A stretch of DNA of 64,000 nt, taken from JALNYB01 sp963676235 (GTDB lineage Archaea > Thermoplasmatota > Thermoplasmata > Methanomassiliicoccales > Methanomethylophilaceae). The stretch spans positions 620,001 to 684,000 of the forward strand of contig OY781044.1 of the NCBI GenBank assembly GCA_963676235.1, given 5' to 3'. Of this stretch, positions 53,969 through 63,124 are shown piece after piece. The notes below the pieces were generated by a model. It saw only the letters and a program-made list of their open reading frames with translations. It made no database searches and had not been told where the DNA came from. The translations under genes and the position numbers were made by a program. Each line of letters begins with the position of its first letter. Within the stretch, counting starts at the first letter, position 1.

Positions 53969-54988
53969 ATGACGGCCGGATGGACTTATTCAAAAGCAGG
54001 CGTGAACATAGACGAGAAGTCGAGCGCTATCGAATCTCTTGTTACTGAACTCAAATACAAAAGGAATGGACTAGGACAAATGGTCCATATGCCTGGACTT
54101 TTCGCAAGTCTTATTGATTTCGGAGATAAATACATCACACTTGCAACCGATGGTGTCGGTACAAAACTTCTGATTGCTGAGGAATTGCAGATTTGGGATA
54201 CGATTGGTATCGACTGTATCGCAATGAATGTGAACGACACGATATGCGTTAACGCAGAACCCACATCGTTCGTAGATTACATAGCAATTGACAAACCAAA
54301 TGATGATATCACACAGAAGATCGGCATCGGACTCAACAAAGGCGCAGAAATGTCCAACATGGAAATCGTCGGAGGAGAAATAGCCGTCCTCCCCGAGATT
54401 ATCAATGGCGTAGATCTTTCCGGAACCTGCATGGGATATGTCATGAAAGACAAGATCATCACTGGCGCAACATGTGAAGAAGGAGACCTTATCGTCGCAC
54501 TGAGGTCGACAGGAATCCATTCAAACGGACTCACTCTTGCAAGAAAGGTCTTCGAATCAGCAGAACTTTCAATGAGAGACAAAATATCGGGATTATCTAA
54601 GAGCATCGGTATGGAACTTCTTACTCCCACCGAGATCTATGTTAAACAAATATTAGAGATCACATCCGAAAACACAATTCACGGACTTGTGGACATTACT
54701 GGCGGAGGCCTGAGAAACATCCTTCGCATGAAGAAAGGACTTCAGTACATCATAGATGACCCAGTAAAACCAGCACCTATCTTCGATAAGATCCAGGAAC
54801 TCGGAAATGTCGATCAACGCGAGATTTACCAGACCCTCAATATGAGTATGGGATTCACGATCATCGCACCTAAGGAAGACGCAGAGAACATCGCTTCAAA
54901 ATACAAGAACGCGCAGATCTGCGGACGCGTAGAAAATGGAAATGGTGTACTTTTAGAACCCGAAAATATCTTGTACGACCATTACTGA
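53969..54988 (+). CDS. purM: Phosphoribosylformylglycinamidine cyclo-ligase
   Basis: PurM closes the imidazole ring to make AIR in purine synthesis. TYSKAGVN at the N-terminus, TDGVGTKLLIA near residue 65, GIDCIAMNVND near 85, GGEIAVLPE near 137 and RSTGIHSNGLTLAR near 185 are family motifs. At 339 residues it is full length. The ATG at 53969 follows TGAGGACC by 4-5 nt; GTG at 53936 and ATG at 53957 are alternatives. It is far from purD in the window. It overlaps the convergent DUF531 gene by 7 bp. Confidence 0.93.
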   Translation: MTAGWTYSKAGVNIDEKSSAIESLVTELKYKRNGLGQMVHMPGLFASLIDFGDKYITLATDGVGTKLLIAEELQIWDTIGIDCIAMNVNDTICVNAEPTSFVDYIAIDKPNDDITQKIGIGLNKGAEMSNMEIVGGEIAVLPEIINGVDLSGTCMGYVMKDKIITGATCEEGDLIVALRSTGIHSNGLTLARKVFESAELSMRDKISGLSKSIGMELLTPTEIYVKQILEITSENTIHGLVDITGGGLRNILRMKKGLQYIIDDPVKPAPIFDKIQELGNVDQREIYQTLNMSMGFTIIAPKEDAENIASKYKNAQICGRVENGNGVLLEPENILYDHY

Positions 54989-55524
54989 TTCAATTTTGCA
55001 TTCAAAGCACCGCATACCGCACCCAACGCAGTACATGTTTCCAGTGAATAACCGCCATCGGTGATATCCAGATTGTACTTCGGAATGGCCGCTGCATCCT
55101 TCGGAACACCGTGAGGACCGAGACCGAATACCAGAAGGATACTTTGTCCCTTCTCGACCATTTCTATTGTCTGAGCGACCGTTATCTGTTTTGTTTCGAC
55201 CGGTTTACTCGTTGTCAGAATAGGTTCTCCCAATTGCGGAGGAAATCCTCTAGTAGGATATGGAAACTTCATAAATCTGCCCTTTTCCGCTAATTGAACA
55301 AAATTATCACCGTGTGCGCCGATGCTTGTCGTACCTGCGACCCACTCAGCCACCTCCAAAGGCGTATTGGTATCCTCTGGAATTGGGAAACCGAAAAGAG
55401 ATAGATTCATGCCGAACGCCAAAGCGAGATCGCCGGTTCTTGCGATGGCCCTTCTATGAGGTTCCCTGAATTTGGTCGCATCGTATGAATTGTAAAGTCC
55501 TATTGTAATTCTACCTCTACCCAT
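54982..55524 (-). CDS. DUF531-family protein, SPOUT-like
   Basis: A 180-residue protein from the ATG at 55524, preceded by AAAGGTG. RGRITIGLYNSYDATKF at the N-terminus, FGMNLSLFGFP near 40 and the C-terminal ILLVFGLGPHGVPK with DGGYSLETCTALG resemble SPOUT-type RNA methyltransferases, and the overall sequence looks like archaeal DUF531. The substrate is unknown. A small gene of 53 codons lies 10 bp upstream. Confidence 0.7.
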   Translation of the reverse strand: MGRGRITIGLYNSYDATKFREPHRRAIARTGDLALAFGMNLSLFGFPIPEDTNTPLEVAEWVAGTTSIGAHGDNFVQLAEKGRFMKFPYPTRGFPPQLGEPILTTSKPVETKQITVAQTIEMVEKGQSILLVFGLGPHGVPKDAAAIPKYNLDITDGGYSLETCTALGAVCGALNAKLNQ

Positions 55525-55534
55525 GGTTACACCT

Positions 55535-55696
55535 TTATTGTTTGGATCTCTTTCGTCCGACAATGGCGTGGGCATCCCCATCCAAGAATATCTCATAACC
55601 TGGATTTTCTGCTTGAATGCGCTTGATCTCCGCACGGACCTGAGACAATGTGAGTTCACTTGTCCTGATATCTATGAAGATCTTATCCGCTTCCAA
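55535..55696 (-). CDS. Small archaeal protein, 53 residues, upstream of the DUF531 gene
   Basis: TTG start at 55696 with GAGGGATC 4-5 nt upstream, ending in TAA 10 bp before the DUF531 ATG. The sequence is compact and well formed (FIDIRTSELTLSQVRAEIKR, then GYEIFLDGDAHAIVGRKR), suggesting a small alpha/beta domain. Codon content and operon position support translation; I do not recognise the family. Confidence 0.6.
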   Translation of the reverse strand: MEADKIFIDIRTSELTLSQVRAEIKRIQAENPGYEIFLDGDAHAIVGRKRSKQ

Positions 55697-55753
55697 ATTG
55701 ATCCCTCGTCATACTGATCGTCGGAACGATAATAATTGTAGGAGAAGAAAGTA

Positions 55754-55829
55754 TGGTGCCGTGAGCCGGGCTCGAACCAGCGACTTCATGATCTTCAGTC
55801 ATGCACTCTCCCAACTGAGTTACCACGGC
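55754..55829 (-). tRNA. tRNA-Phe (GAA) with encoded CCA
   Basis: Minus-strand cloverleaf: acceptor GCCGTGG/TCACGGC with a G:U closing pair, anticodon loop CTGAAGA giving GAA, T loop TTCGAGC, discriminator A followed by CCA (55754-55756). The mature tRNA without CCA is 55757-55829. Confidence 0.93.
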
Positions 55830-55881
55830 GTTACTCTCCCCTATGGTTACTTTTCCATTATAAAGTTTTGCTGAATAGAAA

Positions 55882-56181
55882 TCACTCCTCAGGCATCTTA
55901 CCTTTTGGTATTATCTCATCTGCTGGCTCCCTCATAATGCCCTCTTTTTTCAATCTGAAACACTCGACAATATCCTTTTCTGCGGTTATCACATCATATC
56001 TACGTTTTGACAGATATATGCATACTGCTGATATCAGCAGACAGATAAATGTGACCAGGTACAGTATTGCTACCGTCCCGGTCTTATTATCTGTGACAAG
56101 GAAAGATATCAGAGACAGGGTACCTCCAATAGCGACCAATATAATGGTCGCCATGAATGTGTTCCCAGCCTCCATTCTCAT
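55882..56181 (-). CDS. Small membrane protein downstream of gyrA
   Basis: A 99-residue protein with two membrane helices (ATIILVAIGGTLSLISFLV near residue 10 and AILYLVTFICLLISAVCIYL near 37) and a charged cytoplasmic tail of about 45 residues. The ATG overlaps the gyrA stop as ATGA, so it is cotranscribed with gyrase. The family is not recognised. Confidence 0.6.
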   Translation of the reverse strand: MRMEAGNTFMATIILVAIGGTLSLISFLVTDNKTGTVAILYLVTFICLLISAVCIYLSKRRYDVITAEKDIVECFRLKKEGIMREPADEIIPKGKMPEE

Positions 56182-58628
56182 TCTACTGTCTCCGAAGGTG
56201 GATCATCATCCGAAACAAGTGGCTGCACTGCAGTTATCTTATCATCGTTGCGCATGTCCATGATCCTGACACCTTTCGCGTTGCGTCCGGTCTCACGGAT
56301 CTCGTTCATATCCATACGGATGATCTTTCCCTGCATACTGGTGACCATCAGCTGATCATCGAGATTCACCTTTCTGACACAGACAACCTGTCCATTCCTT
56401 TCATCGGTCTTGATCGTTATGACGCCTTTTCCTCCACGATGTGTGTGACGATAATCATCGACGTTGGATATCTTTCCATATCCATTCTCGGTGACCGTTA
56501 ACAGTTTATCCTCGGGATGTACGACGGCCATGGATATTATCTCATCTCCTTTATCGAGTGTCATTCCTTTCACGCCCATCGTGTCCCTTCCTGTAGGACG
56601 CACATCCGATTCATCGAATCTACACGCCTGCCCTCTCTTCGAAGCCATGATAATCTGCTCGTTTCCGTCTGTAATGGCAGATTCGATCAGCTCATCTCCT
56701 TCATCGAGTTTTATGGCCTTTATGCCCTTAGCCCTTACATTGCTGTAAGCGCTGAGAGCTGTCTTCTTGAGCAGACCTTTCTTTGTACAGAATGCAAGGA
56801 ACTTGTCATCTGGGAAGTCATGGACACAAATTGTATTCTCTACCCTCTCGCCCTCTTCCAGATCCGAAAGAAGATTTATGATGGGCTTTCCTTTGGACTG
56901 CCTGCTCCCTTCGGGTACTCTGTATCCTTTCAACCAATGAAGACGTCCATGATTAGTGATGAACATCAGATAATCGTGTGACGAGGTGATGAACATGCTC
57001 GATACGTGATCCTCTTCCTTGGTCTGCATTCCTGTCAGGCCTACACCGCCACGAGCCTGCTGTTTGTAGGTGTTGAGTGGCATCCTCTTGATGTAATTAT
57101 CTCCGGAAATGGTGATGACTACATCTTCCATAGGAATAAGGTCCTCTTCATCGACATCCAATGCATACTCGTTGATCTTTGTACGACGAGCATCTCCATA
57201 AGATTCGCGCATCGATGCAATCTCGCTCTTGATGATATCGTTGACCCTCTTCTCACTTCCCAGAATATCCTTCAGGTCGTTCATTGTAGCGATCAGAAGA
57301 TCGTATTCTTCCTTGATGGATGATATCTCGAGACCGGTCAACTTCTGAAGCCTCATATCCAGTATGGCTTTTGCTTGATCCATATCGATGTTCAAAAGCG
57401 TCTGCAACCCGACATTCGCCTCTTCTCCCGTTTTGGATGCACGGATCAATGCGATGGTCTCATCTAGCATGTTCAGTGCCTTCATCAGACCTTCCAAGAT
57501 ATGGTATCTCTTCTCAGCCTGTTGCAGATCATATTGTGTCCTGCGAACAACAACGGTTCTTCTGTGCTTTATGTAATAGAAGATCAACTGTTTCAATCCA
57601 AGAACTGTCGGCTTGTTGTCTACCAATGCGATATTGATTATACCGTATGTGGTCTCCATCTGAGTCTTCTTGAACAAATTTTCAAGGACGACTGTATCTA
57701 TGGCATCCCTGTGGAGCTCGATGACAATACGCATTCCTTTTCTATCAGACTCATCACGAAGATCGGTGATACCTTCAAGCTGTTTTGATTTGACCTGATC
57801 TGCAATAGCGATTATCAATGATGCTTTATTGACCTGATAGGGGATCTCATCGACAATTATACGGGTCTTTCCATTGGGCATCTCCTCAAAATGAGTGTTT
57901 GCCCTCACTCTGAGCTTTCCCCTTCCTGTCTCATAGGCAGAAATTATTCCAGACATACCGAATATCGTACCTCCGGTAGGAAAATCAGGACCTTTGATAA
58001 ATTCCATCAAGTCTGAAACGGTTGCATCTGGATTATCGATTGTATAGCTAATGGCACTACAGACTTCGAACATGTTGTGAGGAGGCATCTTTGTTGCCAT
58101 TCCCACTGCAATACCGTCCGATCCGTTCACCAGAAGGTTAGGAAACTTTGATGGAAGGACTGAAGGCTCTTTCAAAGAACCGTCATAGTTGTCCACCATA
58201 TCAACAGTATTCTTATCGAGATCGACCAGCATATCGCTGGACATCTTCGAAAGACGCGCTTCGGTATAACGCATAGCTGCCGGAGAATCTCCATCGACTG
58301 AACCGAAGTTACCCTGACCGTCAACCAGTAGATATCTAAGAGAGAAAGGCTGTGCCATCCTCACCATGGAATCGTATGCAGCTGTATCTCCATGCGGATG
58401 GTACTTACCTAATACTTCTCCCACGACAGTTGCTGATTTTCTGTAAGGACGATTAGACTGCAATCCCAATTCATTCATTGCGTACAGTATCTTCCTATGC
58501 ACAGGCTTAAGACCGTCACGTACATCAGGAAGCGCACGTCCTACGATAACACTCATCGAATAATCGATGTACGAGCGCTGCATCTCATTCTCGATGCTCT
58601 GCGGAATTGTCTTTTTTGCTCCATCCAT
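56178..58628 (-). CDS. gyrA: DNA gyrase subunit A
   Basis: The breakage-reunion subunit of a type IIA topoisomerase. YSMSVIVGRALPDVRDGLKP near residue 25, the active-site tyrosine in AAMRYTEARLSKM near 115, and a C-terminal beta-pinwheel beginning with a GyrA-box-like QQARGGVG near 520 are present, so it should introduce negative supercoils. The ATG at 58628 is chosen; one 12 nt upstream (58640) overlaps the gyrB stop. Archaeal gyrase was acquired from bacteria and is typical of Thermoplasmata and several methanogen lineages. Confidence 0.94.
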   Translation of the reverse strand: MDGAKKTIPQSIENEMQRSYIDYSMSVIVGRALPDVRDGLKPVHRKILYAMNELGLQSNRPYRKSATVVGEVLGKYHPHGDTAAYDSMVRMAQPFSLRYLLVDGQGNFGSVDGDSPAAMRYTEARLSKMSSDMLVDLDKNTVDMVDNYDGSLKEPSVLPSKFPNLLVNGSDGIAVGMATKMPPHNMFEVCSAISYTIDNPDATVSDLMEFIKGPDFPTGGTIFGMSGIISAYETGRGKLRVRANTHFEEMPNGKTRIIVDEIPYQVNKASLIIAIADQVKSKQLEGITDLRDESDRKGMRIVIELHRDAIDTVVLENLFKKTQMETTYGIINIALVDNKPTVLGLKQLIFYYIKHRRTVVVRRTQYDLQQAEKRYHILEGLMKALNMLDETIALIRASKTGEEANVGLQTLLNIDMDQAKAILDMRLQKLTGLEISSIKEEYDLLIATMNDLKDILGSEKRVNDIIKSEIASMRESYGDARRTKINEYALDVDEEDLIPMEDVVITISGDNYIKRMPLNTYKQQARGGVGLTGMQTKEEDHVSSMFITSSHDYLMFITNHGRLHWLKGYRVPEGSRQSKGKPIINLLSDLEEGERVENTICVHDFPDDKFLAFCTKKGLLKKTALSAYSNVRAKGIKAIKLDEGDELIESAITDGNEQIIMASKRGQACRFDESDVRPTGRDTMGVKGMTLDKGDEIISMAVVHPEDKLLTVTENGYGKISNVDDYRHTHRGGKGVITIKTDERNGQVVCVRKVNLDDQLMVTSMQGKIIRMDMNEIRETGRNAKGVRIMDMRNDDKITAVQPLVSDDDPPSETVE

Positions 58629-58632
58629 GATA

Positions 58633-60534
58633 TCACACATCCAGGTTTATCACTTCGTGTGCATGTTCAATGATGAAATCCCTTCTAGGCTCAACATCGT
58701 CTCCCATCAGGATAGAGAACAACTGATCAGCCAAAATGGCATCGGTTATCTCGATCTTCTTCATCACCCTTGTCTCAGGATTCATGGTAGTATCCCAAAG
58801 CTGCTGAGGATTCATCTCTCCCAGACCCTTGTACCTGCTGATCAATGCACCCTGTCCGAGCTCTGCCATTGCCTTTGCCAATTCCTCATCATTGTATGCA
58901 TAGATCTCTTTTTTTCCCTTGTGGATCCTATACAGCGGAGGCATTGCAATATACATGTGACCGGCATCTATGAGGGGCCTCATCTGCCTATAGAACAGAG
59001 TTAAGAGCAACGTTCCGATGTGAGCCCCGTCTACATCAGCATCGGTCATTATGACTATGTTATGATATCTTATCTTAGAAATATCGAAATCCTTTCCGAT
59101 ACCTCCTCCTATTGCGATGACTAGATTCTTTATCTCCTCGTGATCCAATAATTTATCGGGGCGCGCTTTCTCAACATTGAGAATCTTTCCGCGTAATGGA
59201 AGAATAGCTTGAAACATACGATCTCTGCCCTGCTTTGCACTTCCCCCTGCAGATTCTCCCTCTACGATGTACAATTCACATTTTGATGGATCTTTCTCAG
59301 AGCAATCCGCAAGTTTTCCTGGAAGACTTGTCGATTCGAGTGCGCTTTTCCTTCTAGTAGCATCCCTTGCTTTCTTTGCTGCTTCCCTGCCCTCGAATGC
59401 GGTTATTCCCTTCTTTACTACAATGGCTGCAATTGATGGATTCTCTAGGAAATACTCTGCTAGTTTCTCATTCATGAACGAAGAAACGGCACCCTGTGCG
59501 ACACTGCTTCCCAGTTTTGCCTTTGTCTGTCCCTCGAACTGAGGGTCAGCCATTTTGATACTTATGATTGCTGTAAGTCCTTCACGGACATCTGTCCCTT
59601 CGAGGGTTATGTCTTTCAGCATTCCGTTCTCTTTTCCATAATCATTGATCGTCTTGGTCAATGCAGTCTTGAATCCTGTGAGATGTGTTCCCCCTTCAAG
59701 AGTGTATATGGTGTTAACGAATGAATCCACTGCCTCGTTGTATCCATCTGTGTATTGAAGTGCAATATCTATATCGATATCGTTTTTAATGCCCTCAAAT
59801 GCAATCGGCTTATCGTGAATGGACTTTTTAGACCTGTTCAGATACTGAACGAATTCTGCAACTCCTCCGTCATAATGGAATAATTCAGATTTTCCTGTCC
59901 TTTTATCCTCGAAGTAGATTGTTGCTTCTTTGTTGAGGTATGCCTGGTTACGAAATCTGTTCTGCAGTATGTTATAATCGAATTCAACGGTCTCGAAAAT
60001 CGTCTCATCCGGAATGAATGTAATAGTCGTTCCTGTCTTATCGGAATCTCCAATCATCTCTACAGGTCCATCTGGTATTCCGATCTTGTAGGACTGTCTC
60101 CAAACATGTCCATCTCTTTCCACGATAGCGACCATCGTTTTCGAGAGCGCATTTACACAAGAGACACCCACACCATGGAGTCCACCTGATACTTTGTAAG
60201 AATTCTGATCGAACTTTCCTCCTGCATGGAGATCCGTGAGACATACCTCTAATGCAGATTTTCCTTCCTCGTGGTTCATTCCTGTCGGAATTCCTCTTCC
60301 ATCATCGCTTACTGTGATCGACCCATCTTCATTGATGAACACATCTACCTTTGTAGCATATCCTGCCATTGCTTCATCTATACTGTTGTCAACGACCTCA
60401 AAGACCAGATGATGAAGCCCCCTTGCATCTGTACTGCCAATATACATGCCAGGTCTTTTTCTGACTGCTTCCAATCCCTTAAGAGCTTTGATGCTGTCTG
60501 CATCGTAGGTCTCTTGCTGATTATTCCCATCCAT
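58633..60534 (-). CDS. gyrB: DNA gyrase subunit B
   Basis: The ATPase subunit, 633 residues from the ATG at 60534. GHKL motifs EVVDNSIDEAMAGY near 45 and DDGRGIPTG near 72, the ATP-lid GGLHGVG near 115, and TOPRIM motifs EGESAGGSAKQGRDR near 425 and MTDADVDGAHI near 498 are seen. Length matches the short bacterial GyrB type without the ~165-residue insert. The first gene of gyrB-gyrA-small membrane protein. Upstream frames extend through the promoter but carry no homology. Confidence 0.95.
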   Translation of the reverse strand: MDGNNQQETYDADSIKALKGLEAVRKRPGMYIGSTDARGLHHLVFEVVDNSIDEAMAGYATKVDVFINEDGSITVSDDGRGIPTGMNHEEGKSALEVCLTDLHAGGKFDQNSYKVSGGLHGVGVSCVNALSKTMVAIVERDGHVWRQSYKIGIPDGPVEMIGDSDKTGTTITFIPDETIFETVEFDYNILQNRFRNQAYLNKEATIYFEDKRTGKSELFHYDGGVAEFVQYLNRSKKSIHDKPIAFEGIKNDIDIDIALQYTDGYNEAVDSFVNTIYTLEGGTHLTGFKTALTKTINDYGKENGMLKDITLEGTDVREGLTAIISIKMADPQFEGQTKAKLGSSVAQGAVSSFMNEKLAEYFLENPSIAAIVVKKGITAFEGREAAKKARDATRRKSALESTSLPGKLADCSEKDPSKCELYIVEGESAGGSAKQGRDRMFQAILPLRGKILNVEKARPDKLLDHEEIKNLVIAIGGGIGKDFDISKIRYHNIVIMTDADVDGAHIGTLLLTLFYRQMRPLIDAGHMYIAMPPLYRIHKGKKEIYAYNDEELAKAMAELGQGALISRYKGLGEMNPQQLWDTTMNPETRVMKKIEITDAILADQLFSILMGDDVEPRRDFIIEHAHEVINLDV

Positions 60535-60590
60535 AGATTTACAACTCCGCATATGAAATATGCATTGTTTTTCCATAAGCTCTGGTGGTA

Positions 60591-60640
60591 TATATAGAGA
60601 CGTGCGCACACGTAATAATTTGTGCGTGCACGCGCACGCG
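60591..60640. promoter_or_regulatory. gyrB promoter with adjacent alternating purine-pyrimidine tracts
   Basis: On the minus strand CTATATATA (60591-60599) is a strong TATA candidate for gyrB, 57-65 bp from the ATG. Immediately upstream lie two alternating purine/pyrimidine runs: 60600-60614 (15 nt) and 60621-60640 (20 nt, mostly GT/GC), separated by A/T bases. Both contain palindromes (GTGCGCAC; GCGTGCACGC). Such tracts readily adopt Z-DNA under negative supercoiling. Confidence 0.55.
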
Positions 60641-60693
60641 AGGGACAGGACAAAGTCTGAAATAGCGTACAGGCAATTCCCTCTCGATATCAA

Positions 60694-62004
60694 ATGAGCA
60701 CCATTATGGAAGAGTCCCGCAGAGGAATCACCCCTCTGATCAAGAAAATCGCTGAAAAAGAGAAGGTCAGTGAAGAATTCGTAAGGAACGGGATTGCAGC
60801 GGGACGTATCTGCGTTCCTTGTAATCCAAAACACAACCCTATACTCGGCGCGATCGGAGAAGGGATGTCTATCAAGATCAATGTGAACTTGGGAACATCA
60901 AGAGACATCGTAGATGTGGATAGCGAACTCCGTAAACTTGACATTGCCGTAAAATATGGTGCAGATGCGGTAATGGACCTTAGCACGGGCGGAGACATTG
61001 ATGCCATAAGGGCTAAACTTCTGAATAAATGTCCTGTGATGATGGGATCAGTCCCCATATATCAGACCGGGTTGACCGCAGCAAGGAAGAATGCTGTTGT
61101 CGAAATGACTGAGGACGACATTTTCAACGGCATAGAAAAACACGCCAAAGACGGAATGGATTTCATGACTGTTCACTGCGGCATCACAAGAGAAACCGTC
61201 GATTGGCTGAAAAAGAGCGATAGACTCATGGATGTTGTCTCGAGGGGAGGATCATTCCTCACCGCGTGGATCCTTCACAATGAAGATGAGAATCCTTTGT
61301 TCAAAAATTTCGATTATCTGCTTGAACTCGCTAAAAAATATGAATTCACATTATCACTCGGTGATGGATTCAGACCTGGTTGTTGTGCAGATGCGTCGGA
61401 CCAGGCACAATTATCGGAATTGATGACTCTGGGTCATTTAGTTAAGAGGGCAAGAGAAGCAGGTGTTCAGAGCATGGTGGAAGGTCCTGGACATGTTCCG
61501 TTGGATCAAGTCCCTATGAACGTGCATCTGGAAAAGAGCCTTTGTCATAACGCCCCGTTCTATGTCCTAGGACCCTTGGTCACAGACATCGCACCTGGTT
61601 ATGATCACATCGTGGGCGCCATAGGAGGAGCTATCGCAGCACAGAATGGCGCAGACTTCCTTTGCTACCTTACGCCAGCAGAACACCTGTCATTGCCTGA
61701 TGAAAACGATGTGAGGGAAGGTGTGATCGCATCGAGGATCGCAGCCCATGTCGGAGACATCAGCAGAGGCAAGAACTTCGATCAGGACATCGCAATGGCC
61801 AAAGCAAGAAAGAAATTAGATTGGGAAGCTATGTACAAAGTGTGTATCGACCCTGAAAAGGCAAGAAGATACAGAAAACGCGGATGCACAGAAGAAAAAG
61901 ATGGATGCTCTATGTGTGGAGATGTGTGTGCCGTCAAGATTGTCAATCAATACCTGATAAAAGAAGACCATATCGCCGACAGCAAGAAAAAAGAAGACTG
62001 TTGA
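60694..62004 (+). CDS. thiC: Phosphomethylpyrimidine synthase ThiC
   Basis: ThiC is a radical SAM enzyme converting AIR to HMP-P for thiamine. KINVNLGTS near residue 67, MDLSTGG near 97, SLGDGFRPG near 225, EGPGHVPLDQ near 265 and the C-terminal cluster motif CSMCGDVC near 405 are all present. At 436 residues it is the archaeal/short form. It is divergent from gyrB; I see no TPP riboswitch in the 53 bp between the alternating tract and the start. tRNA-Thr follows on the opposite strand. Confidence 0.94.
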   Translation: MSTIMEESRRGITPLIKKIAEKEKVSEEFVRNGIAAGRICVPCNPKHNPILGAIGEGMSIKINVNLGTSRDIVDVDSELRKLDIAVKYGADAVMDLSTGGDIDAIRAKLLNKCPVMMGSVPIYQTGLTAARKNAVVEMTEDDIFNGIEKHAKDGMDFMTVHCGITRETVDWLKKSDRLMDVVSRGGSFLTAWILHNEDENPLFKNFDYLLELAKKYEFTLSLGDGFRPGCCADASDQAQLSELMTLGHLVKRAREAGVQSMVEGPGHVPLDQVPMNVHLEKSLCHNAPFYVLGPLVTDIAPGYDHIVGAIGGAIAAQNGADFLCYLTPAEHLSLPDENDVREGVIASRIAAHVGDISRGKNFDQDIAMAKARKKLDWEAMYKVCIDPEKARRYRKRGCTEEKDGCSMCGDVCAVKIVNQYLIKEDHIADSKKKEDC

Positions 62005-62009
62005 AATTA

Positions 62010-62084
62010 TGGAGCCACTGGAGGGAATTGAACCCTCGACCGACAGTTTACGAAACTGCCGCTCTACCGCTGAGCCACAGTGGC
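62010..62084 (-). tRNA. tRNA-Thr (CGT) with encoded CCA
   Basis: Minus-strand cloverleaf: acceptor GCCACTG/CAGTGGC, anticodon loop TTCGTAA giving CGT, T loop TTCAATT, discriminator T as is usual for archaeal tRNA-Thr, then CCA (62010-62012). The mature body is 62013-62084. Confidence 0.92.
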
Positions 62085-62125
62085 CTGTAGTCTGATGATT
62101 GATACAGAGAATAAAAAGCTTTACT

Positions 62126-62935
62126 TCATTGGCGGTACTTCGGGAACATATTCCTGAACACTACTGCATCCTCTTCCATCAAAGGTGACTCGCAGATAAA
62201 ATTACAATCCCTTTTTGAATCTGCCAGTACATCTGCAAGATTTTGCATATCGGGTTCCTTTACATCCAAAGGAAGATGAGATATCTCTCCTTTTTCCCCG
62301 TATTTTATGCAACTTATGTGGAAATGCGCAGTTTTTCCACAAAGCAGAAAAAACTCGTCAGTCAAATCTTGCATGTCCTTCTTTGTCTTGAGACACCCGA
62401 CGCCTCTTGCATGAACATGTGCAACATCAAGAACCGGGTAAACTCCGTCAACATGTTCCATGACCTGCCCGATCTCTTTCAAAGTGCCGAATTGCCCTTT
62501 CTTTCCCATCGTTTCCACACCAAGAATGACATCTTCGATACCCTCATCATCCATCATATTCTTGCATTTTGCAAGTCCGTCAATAACTGAAGGTAACGCT
62601 GTCTCTGGAGATTTTCCGTATGATGCAGCATGAATGACAATTATGTAGGCACCCATTTCGTGAGCTGCATGGACCGTATCCATAACCCAATTGATGCTCT
62701 TCTCACGGGTCTCCTGGGTCTCTGAATTAAAACTTATGAAATACGGCGCATGACAGCTAAGTCTTATGTCTAAGCTCTTTGCACAGGCACCGAGAATCCT
62801 TGCCCTCTCTGAAGTTATCCTTGCTCCGCGAACAAACTCCACTTCCAAAGCATTCAACCCAATATCTTTCGTATACTAAAGCGAACCTTCGGGTGTTTTA
62901 CCTTTAGTTGGATATCCTGCAGGACCAAATCTCAT
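62126..62935 (-). CDS. Endonuclease IV-like TIM-barrel protein with an in-frame amber (TAG) codon
   Basis: Starting at the ATG at 62935 the frame reads MRFGPAGYPTKGKTPEGSL, then TAG (62876-62878), then continues without another stop to TGA at 62126, 270 codons in all. MRFGPAG and LGLNALEVEFVRG (as GLNALEVEFVRG) are the conserved first strands of archaeal endonuclease IV-like AP endonucleases, so the amber lies inside the conserved domain. HAPYFISF, VIHAASYG, LGVETMGKKGQFG and LDVAHVHARG supply metal-ligand His/Glu/Asp. Starting downstream of the TAG (TTG at 62857) would delete strand 1. Read-through as pyrrolysine is likely. It is divergent from the OGG gene, suggesting a base-excision-repair pair. 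Confidence 0.8.
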
Positions 62936-63124
62936 GTTTCCTAATTCATATCAATCTATTTCATTATTCGTGAATCATTCAATTATTGAAAAATAATTCT
63001 CTGATGCAAAATTCGATAATATTTTTATATATTTTCGATTCGACGAAAGATCTAATGAATTCGGAAGCAACTCTGTATTCTTTTTTCCAAATTTTGTATA
63101 TATTTAAGCTAAGATACAAAGACT
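62936..63124. promoter_or_regulatory. Divergent promoter region of the two repair genes
   Basis: A 189-bp A/T-rich region with no gene. TGTATATATTTAAG (about 63097-63110) is a strong TATA candidate for the glycosylase gene, about 20-28 bp before its ATG, so that message is probably leaderless. The leftward promoter is less clear. Confidence 0.5.
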
